NCBI RefSeq assembly: GCF_004146235.1
Contig: NZ_SELO01000001.1
Span: forward strand, 372,001-436,000
DNA from: Tropicimonas sp. IMCC6043
Lineage (GTDB): Bacteria > Pseudomonadota > Alphaproteobacteria > Rhodobacterales > Rhodobacteraceae
Length of the DNA: 64,000 bases
Direction of reading: 5' to 3'
Position 1 is the stretch's first letter. The number at the start of each line of letters is the position of its first letter. The notes under the pieces are model-generated. The model worked only from the letters and a program-made list of their open reading frames with translations, searched no databases and had not been told where the DNA came from. Made by a program: the position numbers and the translations under genes. Positions 1 through 7,720 of the stretch are shown here, piece after piece.

Positions 1-671
1 CGATGGTTGTTGGCGGCGCGGCAGCCGACATCGTCTGGGCCGTGGCACGGGTCGACGACGCGCTCGGGCTGTTCCGTGTGCCGGCGGATGCGGTCGCCCT
101 GACGGGCTTCCGGCTGTTCGACGGACAGACCGCCGCGACGGTCGATTTCGACGGTGTCTCCTGCACGGAGGATCAACTCTTCCCGATGGACGACACAGCA
201 CTCGTCCGGGGCACCGAGATGGCGCTTCTGGCGCGGCTCGCGGAAGCGCTTGGCCTGATCGAAGCACTTTATCGGACGACGTTGGACTATGTGAAGCTCC
301 GGGAACAGTTCGGCCGGCCGATCGGCGCGTTTCAATCCGTGCAGCACCGCATGGCCGACATGTTCATCCACTGCGAGGAAGTCCGCTCGATGGTCCAGCT
401 CGCCGCCGAAGCGATGGACGGCGCGCCCGCCGACCTGCGCCGCCAAGTGCACGCGGCGACCTGGGTCAAGCTCGTCGACAATGGCCGCGCCGTGTTGCGC
501 GACGCGGTGCAGCTGCATGGCGGCATGGGGATGACGGACGAGCTCATTGTCGGGCACATGGTCAAGCGCCTGCTGATGCTGATCCAGTCGGGCGGCTCCC
601 GGGAGGACTGGCTGTCCGCGGCGGCGCCGTCCCTGCACAATTCCCGCGAGGCCGAAGCACTCCACGCTTAG
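1..671 (+). CDS. Acyl-CoA dehydrogenase, C-terminal part (cut by window edge)
   Basis: This is the C-terminal part of a flavin-dependent acyl-CoA dehydrogenase, which makes the alpha,beta-trans double bond in an acyl-CoA. About 222 residues are visible and the reading frame is open at the left edge, so the true start lies outside the window. The first ~75 residues look like the central beta domain. The helical C-terminal domain follows, with the family motifs REQFGRPIGAFQSVQH and QLHGGMGMTDE, the latter part of the FAD/dimer contact region. The substrate cannot be told from this part. It converges on the GntR gene and is probably not part of the sugar-acid operon. Confidence 0.9.
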   Translation, partial: MVVGGAAADIVWAVARVDDALGLFRVPADAVALTGFRLFDGQTAATVDFDGVSCTEDQLFPMDDTALVRGTEMALLARLAEALGLIEALYRTTLDYVKLREQFGRPIGAFQSVQHRMADMFIHCEEVRSMVQLAAEAMDGAPADLRRQVHAATWVKLVDNGRAVLRDAVQLHGGMGMTDELIVGHMVKRLLMLIQSGGSREDWLSAAAPSLHNSREAEALHA

Positions 672-708
672 TTCGGGCAGAGCGGCAGGCGCAACGGCCC
701 GCCGCGGC

Positions 709-1461
709 CTAGTTCACCCCTGCCTTCAGCAGCACCATGAACGAGCTGTCGAAATGCTCCGACATGGCGGACTCCGCGCGCACCGCCTCGCGGGACGCGA
801 TCGCGCGGGCGATCCGTTCGTGGCACTTGATGTTTTCCAGCCGGTTCTCCGGCGTCGCACGGGCCTGCCAGCCGATGTCCCAGGTCTGCCGGGTGATGAT
901 CCGGAAGGAATTGATGAGCACCGAGTAGATCGGATTTCCCGACGCCTGGGCGATCAGTTCGTGAAACCGGATGTCGAGGTCCCGGACGCGGTGCGAATCC
1001 CGCTCTACCGCTTCCTCCATCCCGGCGACCACGTCCAACATCTCCATCGCCTGCCGGTCGCTCCGGTGCAGCGCGGCGAGCGAGACGGTGCGCATCTCGA
1101 GCGTGCGGCGCACGTCCTGGATCTGCGCCACAGACAGCTGCCGGGTGTAGACCGTATGCTCGATAATGACACTCAACGCCTCGGCGGTGGGACCGGCAAC
1201 ACGGGCCCGCCGACCATTCCCGACCTCGATGATCCGCAGTGCGGCGAGTCCGCGCAGCGCCTCGCGGGCCACGGTGCGCGAAACCCCTAACTGGGTGGCG
1301 AAGGCGGTCTCGGTGGGAAGCACGTCTCCGGTCATCAACTCCCTGTCATGGATGAATTTCCGGATGTCGGACATCGTGCGCTCGACCAGGCTTGCCGATT
1401 TCTGCTCATCAAGCGTCTCTTTTTGTATTATAGCTTTTCCCATTCGATAGTATTCATCCAC
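709..1461 (-). CDS. GntR/FadR-family transcriptional regulator
   Basis: A DNA-binding regulator of about 250 residues. The N-terminal winged helix (about residues 25-90) has the GntR signature LPTETAFATQLGVSRTVAREAL, broken here as LPTETAFATQ and LGVSRTVAREAL. The rest is an all-helical FCD effector domain with metal-site-like His residues (RFHELI, CHERI). I chose the GTG at 1461 because AAGGAAC precedes it; an ATG at 1443 gives a protein six residues shorter but has no ribosome site. It diverges from the sugar-acid operon starting at 1591 and is its likely regulator. FCD regulators commonly repress catabolic operons and are released by a sugar acid or other carboxylate; that role is inferred. 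Confidence 0.88.
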   Translation of the reverse strand: MDEYYRMGKAIIQKETLDEQKSASLVERTMSDIRKFIHDRELMTGDVLPTETAFATQLGVSRTVAREALRGLAALRIIEVGNGRRARVAGPTAEALSVIIEHTVYTRQLSVAQIQDVRRTLEMRTVSLAALHRSDRQAMEMLDVVAGMEEAVERDSHRVRDLDIRFHELIAQASGNPIYSVLINSFRIITRQTWDIGWQARATPENRLENIKCHERIARAIASREAVRAESAMSEHFDSSFMVLLKAGVN

Positions 1462-1542
1462 TCGTTCCTTCTTTCTTTTTGTATCATGCTGTCGTATCAG
1501 GCCGCAAGGAATGATCGAATCGCGTCGGCGAACAGCGACGCG
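1418..1542. promoter_or_regulatory. Probable GntR operator region between the regulator and the sugar-acid operon
   Basis: A 14-base element TCTTTTTGTAT(T/C)AT occurs as a direct repeat at 1418-1431, inside the start of the regulator gene, and at 1474-1487. GTATCA recurs at 1481 and 1494, and GTATTC at 1450. TTGTAT half-sites are common in FadR-type GntR operators, so these are candidate binding sites for the divergent regulator. On the minus strand TTGCGG and GATACA with a 16-base spacer could be the regulator's promoter. Downstream, CGCGTCG (1521-1527) and CGACGCG (1536-1542) can form a hairpin in the leader of the gene at 1591. All of this is pattern reading. Confidence 0.4.
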
Positions 1543-1590
1543 CCGAAGAGCGAAAGCCGGGCGCGCCGCCGACGAAATGGAGGGCCAGCC

Positions 1591-2787
1591 ATGAAGATCA
1601 CCGCCATCCGGACCTATCGGGTAGAGGCGCACCAGAACGTCCTCTGGGTGCATGTCGAGACCGACGCGGGGATCACCGGGCTCGGCGAGACCTTCTACGG
1701 CGCCGCTTCGGTCGAGGCGCATATCCACGACACGCTCGCGAGCCGCCTGCTCGGCCAGAACCCGCTCCACATCGAGGCGCTGCACCGGGAGATGCTGAAC
1801 CTTCCGAACGCGCAGAGCTCGACCGGCGTCGAATACCGCGCCTGCTCGGCCATCGACATCGCGCTCTGGGATCTCTTCGGAAAGGTCTGCGGACAGCCGG
1901 TCCACCAGATGCTCGGCGGGCTCTGCTTCGACAAGATGCGCGTCTACAACACCTGCGCCGGCACGAAGTATGTCTCGACCAAGAAGATCAAGCCTGTCGA
2001 CACCTGGAATTTCGGCGAGGGTGGCAAATACGAGGACTTGCAGGCCTTCATGACCGATGCCGGGGCGCTGGCAGAGGACCTGCTCGAGAACGGCATCACG
2101 GCGATGAAGATCTGGCCCTTCGATCCCGCCGCGATGGAGAACAAGGGGCTCTGGATCTCGGCCGAACAGATGAAGGCGGCGATCCGGCCGTTCGAACAGA
2201 TTCGCAAGGCGGTCGGCGACCGGATGGAGATCATGGTGGAGTTCCATTCGCTGTGGAACCTGCCGACCGCCAAGAAGATCGCCAAGGCGCTCGAGCCCTT
2301 CGCACCCACTTGGTACGAAGACTCGATCCGCATGAACTCGCCGCAGGCGCTTGCCGAATATGCCCGTTCGACGGATGTCTGGACCTGTGCCTCAGAGACG
2401 CTCGGCTCGCGCTATGCCTACAAGGAATTCCTCGACCGCGACGCCTGTCATGTCGTGATGGCCGATCTCTGCTGGACCGGCGGCCTGACCGAAGGCCGCA
2501 AGATCGCCGCCATGGCCGAGACCTATCACCGACCCTTCGCGCCGCATGATTGCATCGGCCCGGTGGGCTTTGCGGCGGCGATCCACATGAGCTTCAGCCA
2601 GCCGAACACCCTGATCCAGGAATCCGTGCGCGCCTTCTACAAAGGCTGGTATCGTGACCTTGTGACCGAAGTGCCCAGGATCGAGGATGGCTACGTCTAC
2701 CCGATGGAAGGCCCCGGCCTCGGCACCGAGCTTCAGCCCGGCTTCTTCGAACGCTCCGACCTGAGCATGCGCGCATCCGAACTCTGA
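1591..2787 (+). CDS. Enolase-superfamily sugar-acid dehydratase (mandelate racemase/muconate lactonizing type)
   Basis: A 398-residue enolase-superfamily enzyme that should abstract the proton next to a carboxylate and dehydrate an aldonic or related sugar acid. The N-terminal capping domain is followed by the barrel with recognisable active-site positions: Lys173 (AMKIWPFD), metal ligands Glu217 (VEFHS), Glu243 (WYEDS) and Glu269 (SETLG), then the Asp292/His319 dyad (MADLCW, APHDC). The start at 1591 has a GGAGGG site about 7 bases upstream; the frame is open further upstream but without a ribosome site. It is first in the operon and is followed by two sugar-acid dehydrogenases and a TRAP importer. 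D-galactonate, mannonate and related dehydratases are possible; the exact substrate is not visible. Confidence 0.85.
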   Translation: MKITAIRTYRVEAHQNVLWVHVETDAGITGLGETFYGAASVEAHIHDTLASRLLGQNPLHIEALHREMLNLPNAQSSTGVEYRACSAIDIALWDLFGKVCGQPVHQMLGGLCFDKMRVYNTCAGTKYVSTKKIKPVDTWNFGEGGKYEDLQAFMTDAGALAEDLLENGITAMKIWPFDPAAMENKGLWISAEQMKAAIRPFEQIRKAVGDRMEIMVEFHSLWNLPTAKKIAKALEPFAPTWYEDSIRMNSPQALAEYARSTDVWTCASETLGSRYAYKEFLDRDACHVVMADLCWTGGLTEGRKIAAMAETYHRPFAPHDCIGPVGFAAAIHMSFSQPNTLIQESVRAFYKGWYRDLVTEVPRIEDGYVYPMEGPGLGTELQPGFFERSDLSMRASEL

Positions 2788-2797
2788 GGAAAAGAAT

Positions 2798-3565
2798 ATG
2801 AGCACGAAACTCTTCGATCTCAGCGGCAAGACCGCCCTCGTCACAGGTTCCTCCCGTGGCCTCGGCCGCGCCATGGCCGAGGGCATGGCCGCCGCCGGTG
2901 CCCGCGTCATTCTCAACGGCGTGAACGAGGAGCGGCTTCAGGAAGCCGTCGAGGAGATGAAGGCCGAAGGCCACGACGTCATCGGCGCGGCCTTCGACGT
3001 GGCCGACGAGGCGGCCATCGTCGCAGCTTTCGAGAAGCTCGACGCCGAGGGTATCGCGGTCGACATCCTGATCAACAATGCCGGCATCCAGTTCCGCAAG
3101 CCCATAGTCGAGCTCGAGACGAAGGACTGGCAGAAGGTGATCGACGTCAACCTGACCGCGGTCTTCATCTGTGGGCGCGAGGCGGCAAAACGGATGATCC
3201 CGCGCGGCCGCGGCAAGATCATCAATATCGGTTCGCTGCTCTCCGACGCGGCGCGGGCGACCGTCAGCCCCTATGGCGCGGCCAAAGGCGGCGTGAAAAT
3301 GCTGACCAAGATCATGACCGCGGAATGGGCGGACAAGGGGATCCAGATCAACGCGATCGGCCCGGGCTACATGGCGACCGAGATGAACACGGCGCTGATC
3401 GAGAACGAGGCGTTCAACGACTGGGTCTGCAAACGCACGCCCTCGGGTCGCTGGGGCCTGCCCGAAGAGATGGCCGGCACGGCGATCTACCTCGCCTCGG
3501 ACGCCTCCAACTACGTCAACGGCCAGCTCATCTATGTCGATGGCGGCATGATCTCGGTGCTCTGA
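2798..3565 (+). CDS. idnO: SDR oxidoreductase, gluconate 5-dehydrogenase-like (IdnO type)
   Basis: A 255-residue classical short-chain dehydrogenase. The cofactor motif TGSSRGLG is at residues 16-23, NNAG at 93-96, and the catalytic set is Ser146, Tyr159 and Lys163 (SPYGAAKGG). The N-terminus (FDLSGKTALVTGSSRGLG, then RVILNG) is very like gluconate 5-dehydrogenase, which interconverts 5-keto-D-gluconate and D-gluconate. The next gene is IdnD-like, as expected for the idonate pathway (L-idonate to 5-ketogluconate to gluconate). It starts 10 bases after the dehydratase and ends one base before idnD. A 2-keto-3-deoxy-sugar-acid dehydrogenase role is an alternative. Confidence 0.8.
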   Translation: MSTKLFDLSGKTALVTGSSRGLGRAMAEGMAAAGARVILNGVNEERLQEAVEEMKAEGHDVIGAAFDVADEAAIVAAFEKLDAEGIAVDILINNAGIQFRKPIVELETKDWQKVIDVNLTAVFICGREAAKRMIPRGRGKIINIGSLLSDAARATVSPYGAAKGGVKMLTKIMTAEWADKGIQINAIGPGYMATEMNTALIENEAFNDWVCKRTPSGRWGLPEEMAGTAIYLASDASNYVNGQLIYVDGGMISVL

Positions 3566-3566
3566 C

Positions 3567-4610
3567 ATGAAAGCTGTCGTCATTCACGCCCCGCACGATC
3601 TTCGCATCGAGGAAATCGACGCCGCCCCCGCGGCAGGCGCAGGCGAGGTCAAGGTTGCCATCGCCCGCGGCGGCATCTGCGGCTCGGACCTGCACTATTA
3701 CCACGACGGCGGCTTCGGCACTGTCCGCATCAAACAGCCGATGGCGCTCGGCCACGAGGTCTCTGGCGTCGTGACAGAGCTGGGTGCGGGCGTCACCGGG
3801 CTCGCCGTGGGCGACAAGGTCGCGGTGAACCCCTCGCGCCCCTGTGGCGAATGCGAGTTCTGCAAGAAGGACATGCGGCACGAATGCCTCGACATGCGCT
3901 TCAACGGATCGGCCATGCGCATGCCGCATGAGCAGGGCCTGTTCCGCGCCGAGGTCACCGTGCCGGCCGAGCTTGCGGTGCGCGTTTCGCCGGAAACGGA
4001 CCTCGGCCTCGCGGCGCTCAGCGAACCCTTCTCGGTCTGCCTTCACGCCGTGAACCAGGCCGGCGCGCTTCTCGGCAGGCGGGTGCTGATCTCGGGCTCT
4101 GGACCGATCGGCTGCCTCTGCGTCGCCGCCGCAAAGCTCGCCGGTGCAGCCGAGATCATCGTTACCGACATCACGCCCGCGCCGCTGAAGATCGCGGCCG
4201 CAATGGGCGCTGACCGCTGCATCGACCTTTCCGCCGAACCCGAGGCGCTCGACGCGCTGCGGCAGAACAAGGGCCGGATCGACTGCGTTTTCGAATGCTC
4301 TGGCGCAGCGCCGGCGCTGAAGACCGCCTGCGAGGTGGTCCGGCCCGGCGGACAGATCGTCACCGTGGGGCTCGGCAGCGAGCCGGTGCTGCCGCTCAGC
4401 CTCGTGGTGACCAAGGAGATCAGGCTCGCGGGCTCCTTCCGCTTCGACCACGAGTTCGCCGTCGCGGCGGACCTGATCGACCGCGGCCGGGTCGATCTCG
4501 CCCCGGTCCTGACCGGCGATTTCCCGATGGAAGACGCCGTCGCCGCCTTCGACTTCGCCTCCGACAAGGCGAAGGCCATGAAGGTGCAACTTCGCTTCGA
4601 GCAGGGGTAA
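3567..4610 (+). CDS. idnD: Zinc-dependent alcohol dehydrogenase, L-idonate 5-dehydrogenase-like
   Basis: A 347-residue medium-chain dehydrogenase. The catalytic zinc ligands are Cys38, His63 and Glu64 (GGICGSD, LGHEVSG). The structural zinc lobe is Cys93, Cys96, Cys99 and Cys107 (RPCGECEFC). A Rossmann fold follows (ISGSGPIGCLC). The stretch VNPSRPCGECEFC and the YYHDGG region closely match L-idonate 5-dehydrogenase, which oxidises L-idonate to 5-keto-D-gluconate. It sits directly behind an IdnO-like enzyme, so the pair can take L-idonate to D-gluconate. Other polyol or sugar-acid substrates in the sorbitol/threonine dehydrogenase family remain possible. Confidence 0.82.
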   Translation: MKAVVIHAPHDLRIEEIDAAPAAGAGEVKVAIARGGICGSDLHYYHDGGFGTVRIKQPMALGHEVSGVVTELGAGVTGLAVGDKVAVNPSRPCGECEFCKKDMRHECLDMRFNGSAMRMPHEQGLFRAEVTVPAELAVRVSPETDLGLAALSEPFSVCLHAVNQAGALLGRRVLISGSGPIGCLCVAAAKLAGAAEIIVTDITPAPLKIAAAMGADRCIDLSAEPEALDALRQNKGRIDCVFECSGAAPALKTACEVVRPGGQIVTVGLGSEPVLPLSLVVTKEIRLAGSFRFDHEFAVAADLIDRGRVDLAPVLTGDFPMEDAVAAFDFASDKAKAMKVQLRFEQG

Positions 4611-4650
4611 GCAGCCCCTGAAACTGTCAACGTGCAAGGGAGGAACCCTA

Positions 4651-5664
4651 ATGAAAAGCACACGCACATTCACCACAGCCATCGCGCTCGCCCTCATGGC
4701 ATTCGGCGCATCGGCCCAGGAATACACTTTCCGCTTCCAGTCGTCGGACCCGGCGGGCAACCCGAACTTCGAGTATCAGGTCGGCTGGACAGAGGTCCTC
4801 AAGGAGATGACCGACGGCAATGTCGTCGTCGAGATGCTGCCCGTCGGCACCATCGTCGACTACAAGGAAACGCTGGAAGCCGTCGGCGCCGGCATCCTTG
4901 ACGGTCATATCTGCGACACCTCCTACTGGGCGGGCAAGGACCCGGCCTTCGGCCTCATCGCCAACCCGGTCGGCGCCTGGTCGGATCCCGCCCAGATGAT
5001 CGACTTCGTCGAGAACGGCGGCGGCGCCGAACTGATGCGCGAACTCGAAGACCCCTATGGCGTCCACTTCATCGGCGTCTCGACCCCCGGCCTCGAAGCC
5101 TTCGTGTCCAAGGTGCCGCTTGACGGCGTCGACGATCTCAACGGCTTGAAAATGCGCAGCCCCGAAGGCCCGATCGCCAACGTATTCCGCGCCGCCGGTG
5201 CAGCGCCGGTGAACCTTCCGGCCTCCGAGGTCTATACATCGCTCGACAAGGGCGTGATCGACGCGGCGGACTACTCGGTCTTCTCGGTGAACCAGGAAAT
5301 CGGCCTGAACGAGATCGCGCCGCATCCGGTCTACCCGGGCTTCCACTCGCTGCCGCTCGTCGAGGTCTCGATGAACAAGGCGAAGTGGGACGCGCTGCCC
5401 GACGATGTGAAGACGGCCTTCGAGGAATCCGTGAAGGTCTTCCAGGCGACCCAGATCAACGGCCTGAAAGAGCGCGACCTCGTCGCGGTCGAGAACGCCA
5501 AGTCCCAAGGCATCACCGTGCATGACTGGTCGGCCGAAGAACGCGCCAAGTTCCGCGGCATCGCCAAGCAGGAATGGGAATCGCTCGCCAGCCAGTCGGA
5601 GATGGCCCAGAAGGTCTATGACACACTGACCGCCTATCTCACCGAGAACGGACTGCTGAACTGA
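4651..5664 (+). CDS. dctP: TRAP transporter solute-binding protein (DctP family)
   Basis: A 337-residue periplasmic binding protein for a sodium-driven TRAP importer. A signal peptide (residues 1-22, ending GASA) precedes the mature domain. The DctP fold signatures are visible: LNGLKMRSPEG with the carboxylate-binding Arg, and later GVIDAADYS. A GGGAGGA site lies 9 bases before the ATG. It follows the dehydrogenases by 40 bases and leads the dctQ and dctM genes, so the ligand is probably the sugar acid handled by this operon. The ligand itself cannot be read from the sequence. Confidence 0.92.
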   Translation: MKSTRTFTTAIALALMAFGASAQEYTFRFQSSDPAGNPNFEYQVGWTEVLKEMTDGNVVVEMLPVGTIVDYKETLEAVGAGILDGHICDTSYWAGKDPAFGLIANPVGAWSDPAQMIDFVENGGGAELMRELEDPYGVHFIGVSTPGLEAFVSKVPLDGVDDLNGLKMRSPEGPIANVFRAAGAAPVNLPASEVYTSLDKGVIDAADYSVFSVNQEIGLNEIAPHPVYPGFHSLPLVEVSMNKAKWDALPDDVKTAFEESVKVFQATQINGLKERDLVAVENAKSQGITVHDWSAEERAKFRGIAKQEWESLASQSEMAQKVYDTLTAYLTENGLLN

Positions 5665-5681
5665 GCCGACTGCACGTTTTT

Positions 5682-5730
5682 GGGCGGGCCGAAGCAACGG
5701 CCCGCCCGTCCCTTTCCCTCCCGGACGGGC
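5682..5730 (+). promoter_or_regulatory. Overlapping, mutually exclusive hairpins between dctP and dctQ
   Basis: GGGCGGGCC (5682-5690) pairs perfectly with GGCCCGCCC (5699-5707). GCCCGTCC (5704-5711) pairs perfectly with GGACGGGC (5723-5730). The two stems share bases 5704-5707, so only one can form fully at a time. Their place just after the binding-protein gene suggests RNA stabilisation or partial termination that favours dctP over dctQM. There is no clean U-tract after either stem. Confidence 0.6.
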
Positions 5731-5740
5731 ATTTCCTGCA

Positions 5741-6334
5741 ATGACAGAAACCAACGACATCGATCCCGGCCCCCTCACTCCGGACGGAACGCCCGTCCGC
5801 AAGGTGGATCGCGGCGCCGTCTCCGAGGCCGGCCTCTTCGGCAAGGTCGTCAATGCCGGCGGCTTCGCCTTCGCCATGGCGATCTGTGTCGCCGCCGGCA
5901 TCCTGCTGCTCGAGGTCTTCCTGCGCTACGTGCTCAACAGCCCGACCATCTGGGCGCACGAGACGACGACCTTTCTCTGCGGCATTTCCTTTCTCTATGG
6001 CGGGCTCTACTGCGCCTCCCGCAACACCCATATCCGGGTCGTGCTGATCTATGACATGCTGCCGCGCAAGGCGAGGCGGCTGGTGAACATCTTCATCTCC
6101 TTCGCCTCTTTCATCGCCGCCGGCTTCTTCACTTATGCCGCCTGGATCATGTCCGAAAAGGCGTTCTTCACCCCGGTCGGAGACTTCCGGATGGAGCGGT
6201 CCGGCTCCGCCTGGAACCCGCCCACCCCTGCCCTGGTCAAGGGCTTCCTGCTGGTCGTCATGATCCTGATGACGGTCCAGTTCCTGATCCTGACCTGGAA
6301 CTACATCCGGCGCGCGGCCGAGGAGACAAACTGA
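5741..6334 (+). CDS. dctQ: TRAP transporter small permease (DctQ family)
   Basis: A 197-residue inner-membrane subunit with four hydrophobic segments after a ~30-residue cytoplasmic N-terminus. It has the DctQ-type pattern LRYVLNSPTIWAHE followed by a long charged loop. The small permease pairs with DctM to form the transport unit. It starts about 75 bases after dctP, past the hairpins, and its stop overlaps the dctM start by one base (TGATG), which indicates translational coupling. Confidence 0.88.
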   Translation: MTETNDIDPGPLTPDGTPVRKVDRGAVSEAGLFGKVVNAGGFAFAMAICVAAGILLLEVFLRYVLNSPTIWAHETTTFLCGISFLYGGLYCASRNTHIRVVLIYDMLPRKARRLVNIFISFASFIAAGFFTYAAWIMSEKAFFTPVGDFRMERSGSAWNPPTPALVKGFLLVVMILMTVQFLILTWNYIRRAAEETN

Positions 6335-7659
6335 TGCAAGCACTTGTCGACTTCGCCGCCATCGGCATCGGCAATTCGACGCTGATGATGTTCGGCCTGA
6401 TGGTCGTGCTGCTGCTGACCGGCATGCCGCTCGCCTTCGTCACGCTGCTGGTCGCGCTGACCTTTGCCCTGCTCGGCTTCGGCCCGATGGCAGTATCGGT
6501 CATCTCCTCGCGCATCTACACATTCGTCGAGAACTTCGTCTTCGTCTCGGTACCGATGTTCGTGCTGATGGCGGCCATCCTGGACAGGTCGGGCATCGCC
6601 CGGGACCTCTTCGACGCGATGAAGCTCATCGGCGGGCGGATCAAGGGCGGCGTCGCGGTCCAGACGATCTTCGTCTCGATCATCCTCGCGGCCATGTCGG
6701 GCATCATTGGCGGGGAAGTGGTCCTTCTCGGCCTGCTGGCGCTGCCGCAGATGCTCCGCCAGGGCTATGACCGGAACCTCTCGATCGGTGTGGTCTGCGC
6801 CGGCGGCTCGCTCGGCACCATGGTGCCGCCCTCGATCGTGCTCATCATCTATGGCCTGACCGCGAACGTCTCCATCGGCGACCTGTTCACGGCGGCCTTC
6901 ATCCCGGGCTTCATGCTCGCCTCCTTCTATGTGCTCTACGTGCTCTTTCGCGCCTATTTCACTCCCGGCGCAGTGCCTCCGCCTGAGGTCGAACACATCC
7001 CGACGGGCGAGAAGATCCGGCTGGCCAAGGGCCTGTTCCTGCCGATCCTGGTGGTCATCGCCGTTCTCGGCTCGATCTATGGTGGCATCGCCTCGGTGAC
7101 GGAAGCCTCGGCGGTCGGCGTCGGCGGCGTGCTGCTCTCGACCGTGATCCGCGGCGAATTCACCTGGGGCCTGCTCAGGAGCGCCGCGATGCAGACCCTG
7201 GCAACCGTCGGTATGATCGTCTGGATCGGGATTGGTGCCACGGCGCTGGTCGGCGTCTACAACCTGATGGGCGGGATCAAGTTCATCTCGGACTTGATGT
7301 ACGGCATTTCCGACAACCCGACGGTGATCGTGCTCTTCATGATGGCGATCCTCTTCGTGCTCGGCGCCTTCCTCGACTGGGTCGGCGTGGCGCTGCTGAC
7401 GATGCCGATCTTCGTGCCAATCATCCGCAACCTCGGGCTCGACCCGATCTGGTTCGGCGTCGTGTTCTGCATGAACATGCAGGTGAGCTTCCTGTCGCCG
7501 CCCTTCGGCCCGGCCGCCTTCTACCTGAAATCGGTTGTGCCGGACGACATCACGCTGGGGATCATCTTCCGCTCGCTCCTGCCCTTCATCTGCCTGCAGG
7601 TGCTGGCCGTGGGGCTGCTTGTCGCTTTCCCGCAGATCGCCCTGTTCTGGTTCAATTGA
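6334..7659 (+). CDS. dctM: TRAP transporter large permease (DctM family)
   Basis: A 441-residue polytopic membrane protein of the DctM family, the part that moves substrate and sodium. Family patterns are visible: PMFVLMAAILDRSG, GSLGTMVPPSIVLIIYG and FLSPPFGPAAFYLK. Length is normal for the family. It is translationally coupled to dctQ and is followed by a hairpin (7674-7699) before the IlvD/Edd-type dehydratase gene. Confidence 0.93.
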   Translation: MQALVDFAAIGIGNSTLMMFGLMVVLLLTGMPLAFVTLLVALTFALLGFGPMAVSVISSRIYTFVENFVFVSVPMFVLMAAILDRSGIARDLFDAMKLIGGRIKGGVAVQTIFVSIILAAMSGIIGGEVVLLGLLALPQMLRQGYDRNLSIGVVCAGGSLGTMVPPSIVLIIYGLTANVSIGDLFTAAFIPGFMLASFYVLYVLFRAYFTPGAVPPPEVEHIPTGEKIRLAKGLFLPILVVIAVLGSIYGGIASVTEASAVGVGGVLLSTVIRGEFTWGLLRSAAMQTLATVGMIVWIGIGATALVGVYNLMGGIKFISDLMYGISDNPTVIVLFMMAILFVLGAFLDWVGVALLTMPIFVPIIRNLGLDPIWFGVVFCMNMQVSFLSPPFGPAAFYLKSVVPDDITLGIIFRSLLPFICLQVLAVGLLVAFPQIALFWFN

Positions 7660-7673
7660 CCTCGTTAGTCCCC

Positions 7674-7699
7674 GCCCCATGCCATTTCCGGCGTGGGGC
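7674..7699 (+). terminator. Hairpin after dctM, terminator-like
   Basis: GCCCCATGCC (7674-7683) pairs with GGCGTGGGGC (7690-7699) through ten base pairs, one of them a G-T wobble, with a six-base loop. No U-run follows, so it may only partly terminate or may protect the upstream message. The downstream dehydratase has its own AAGGA site at about 7709. Confidence 0.5.
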
Positions 7700-7720
7700 A
7701 TCTGATCAAGGATCCTGCTG

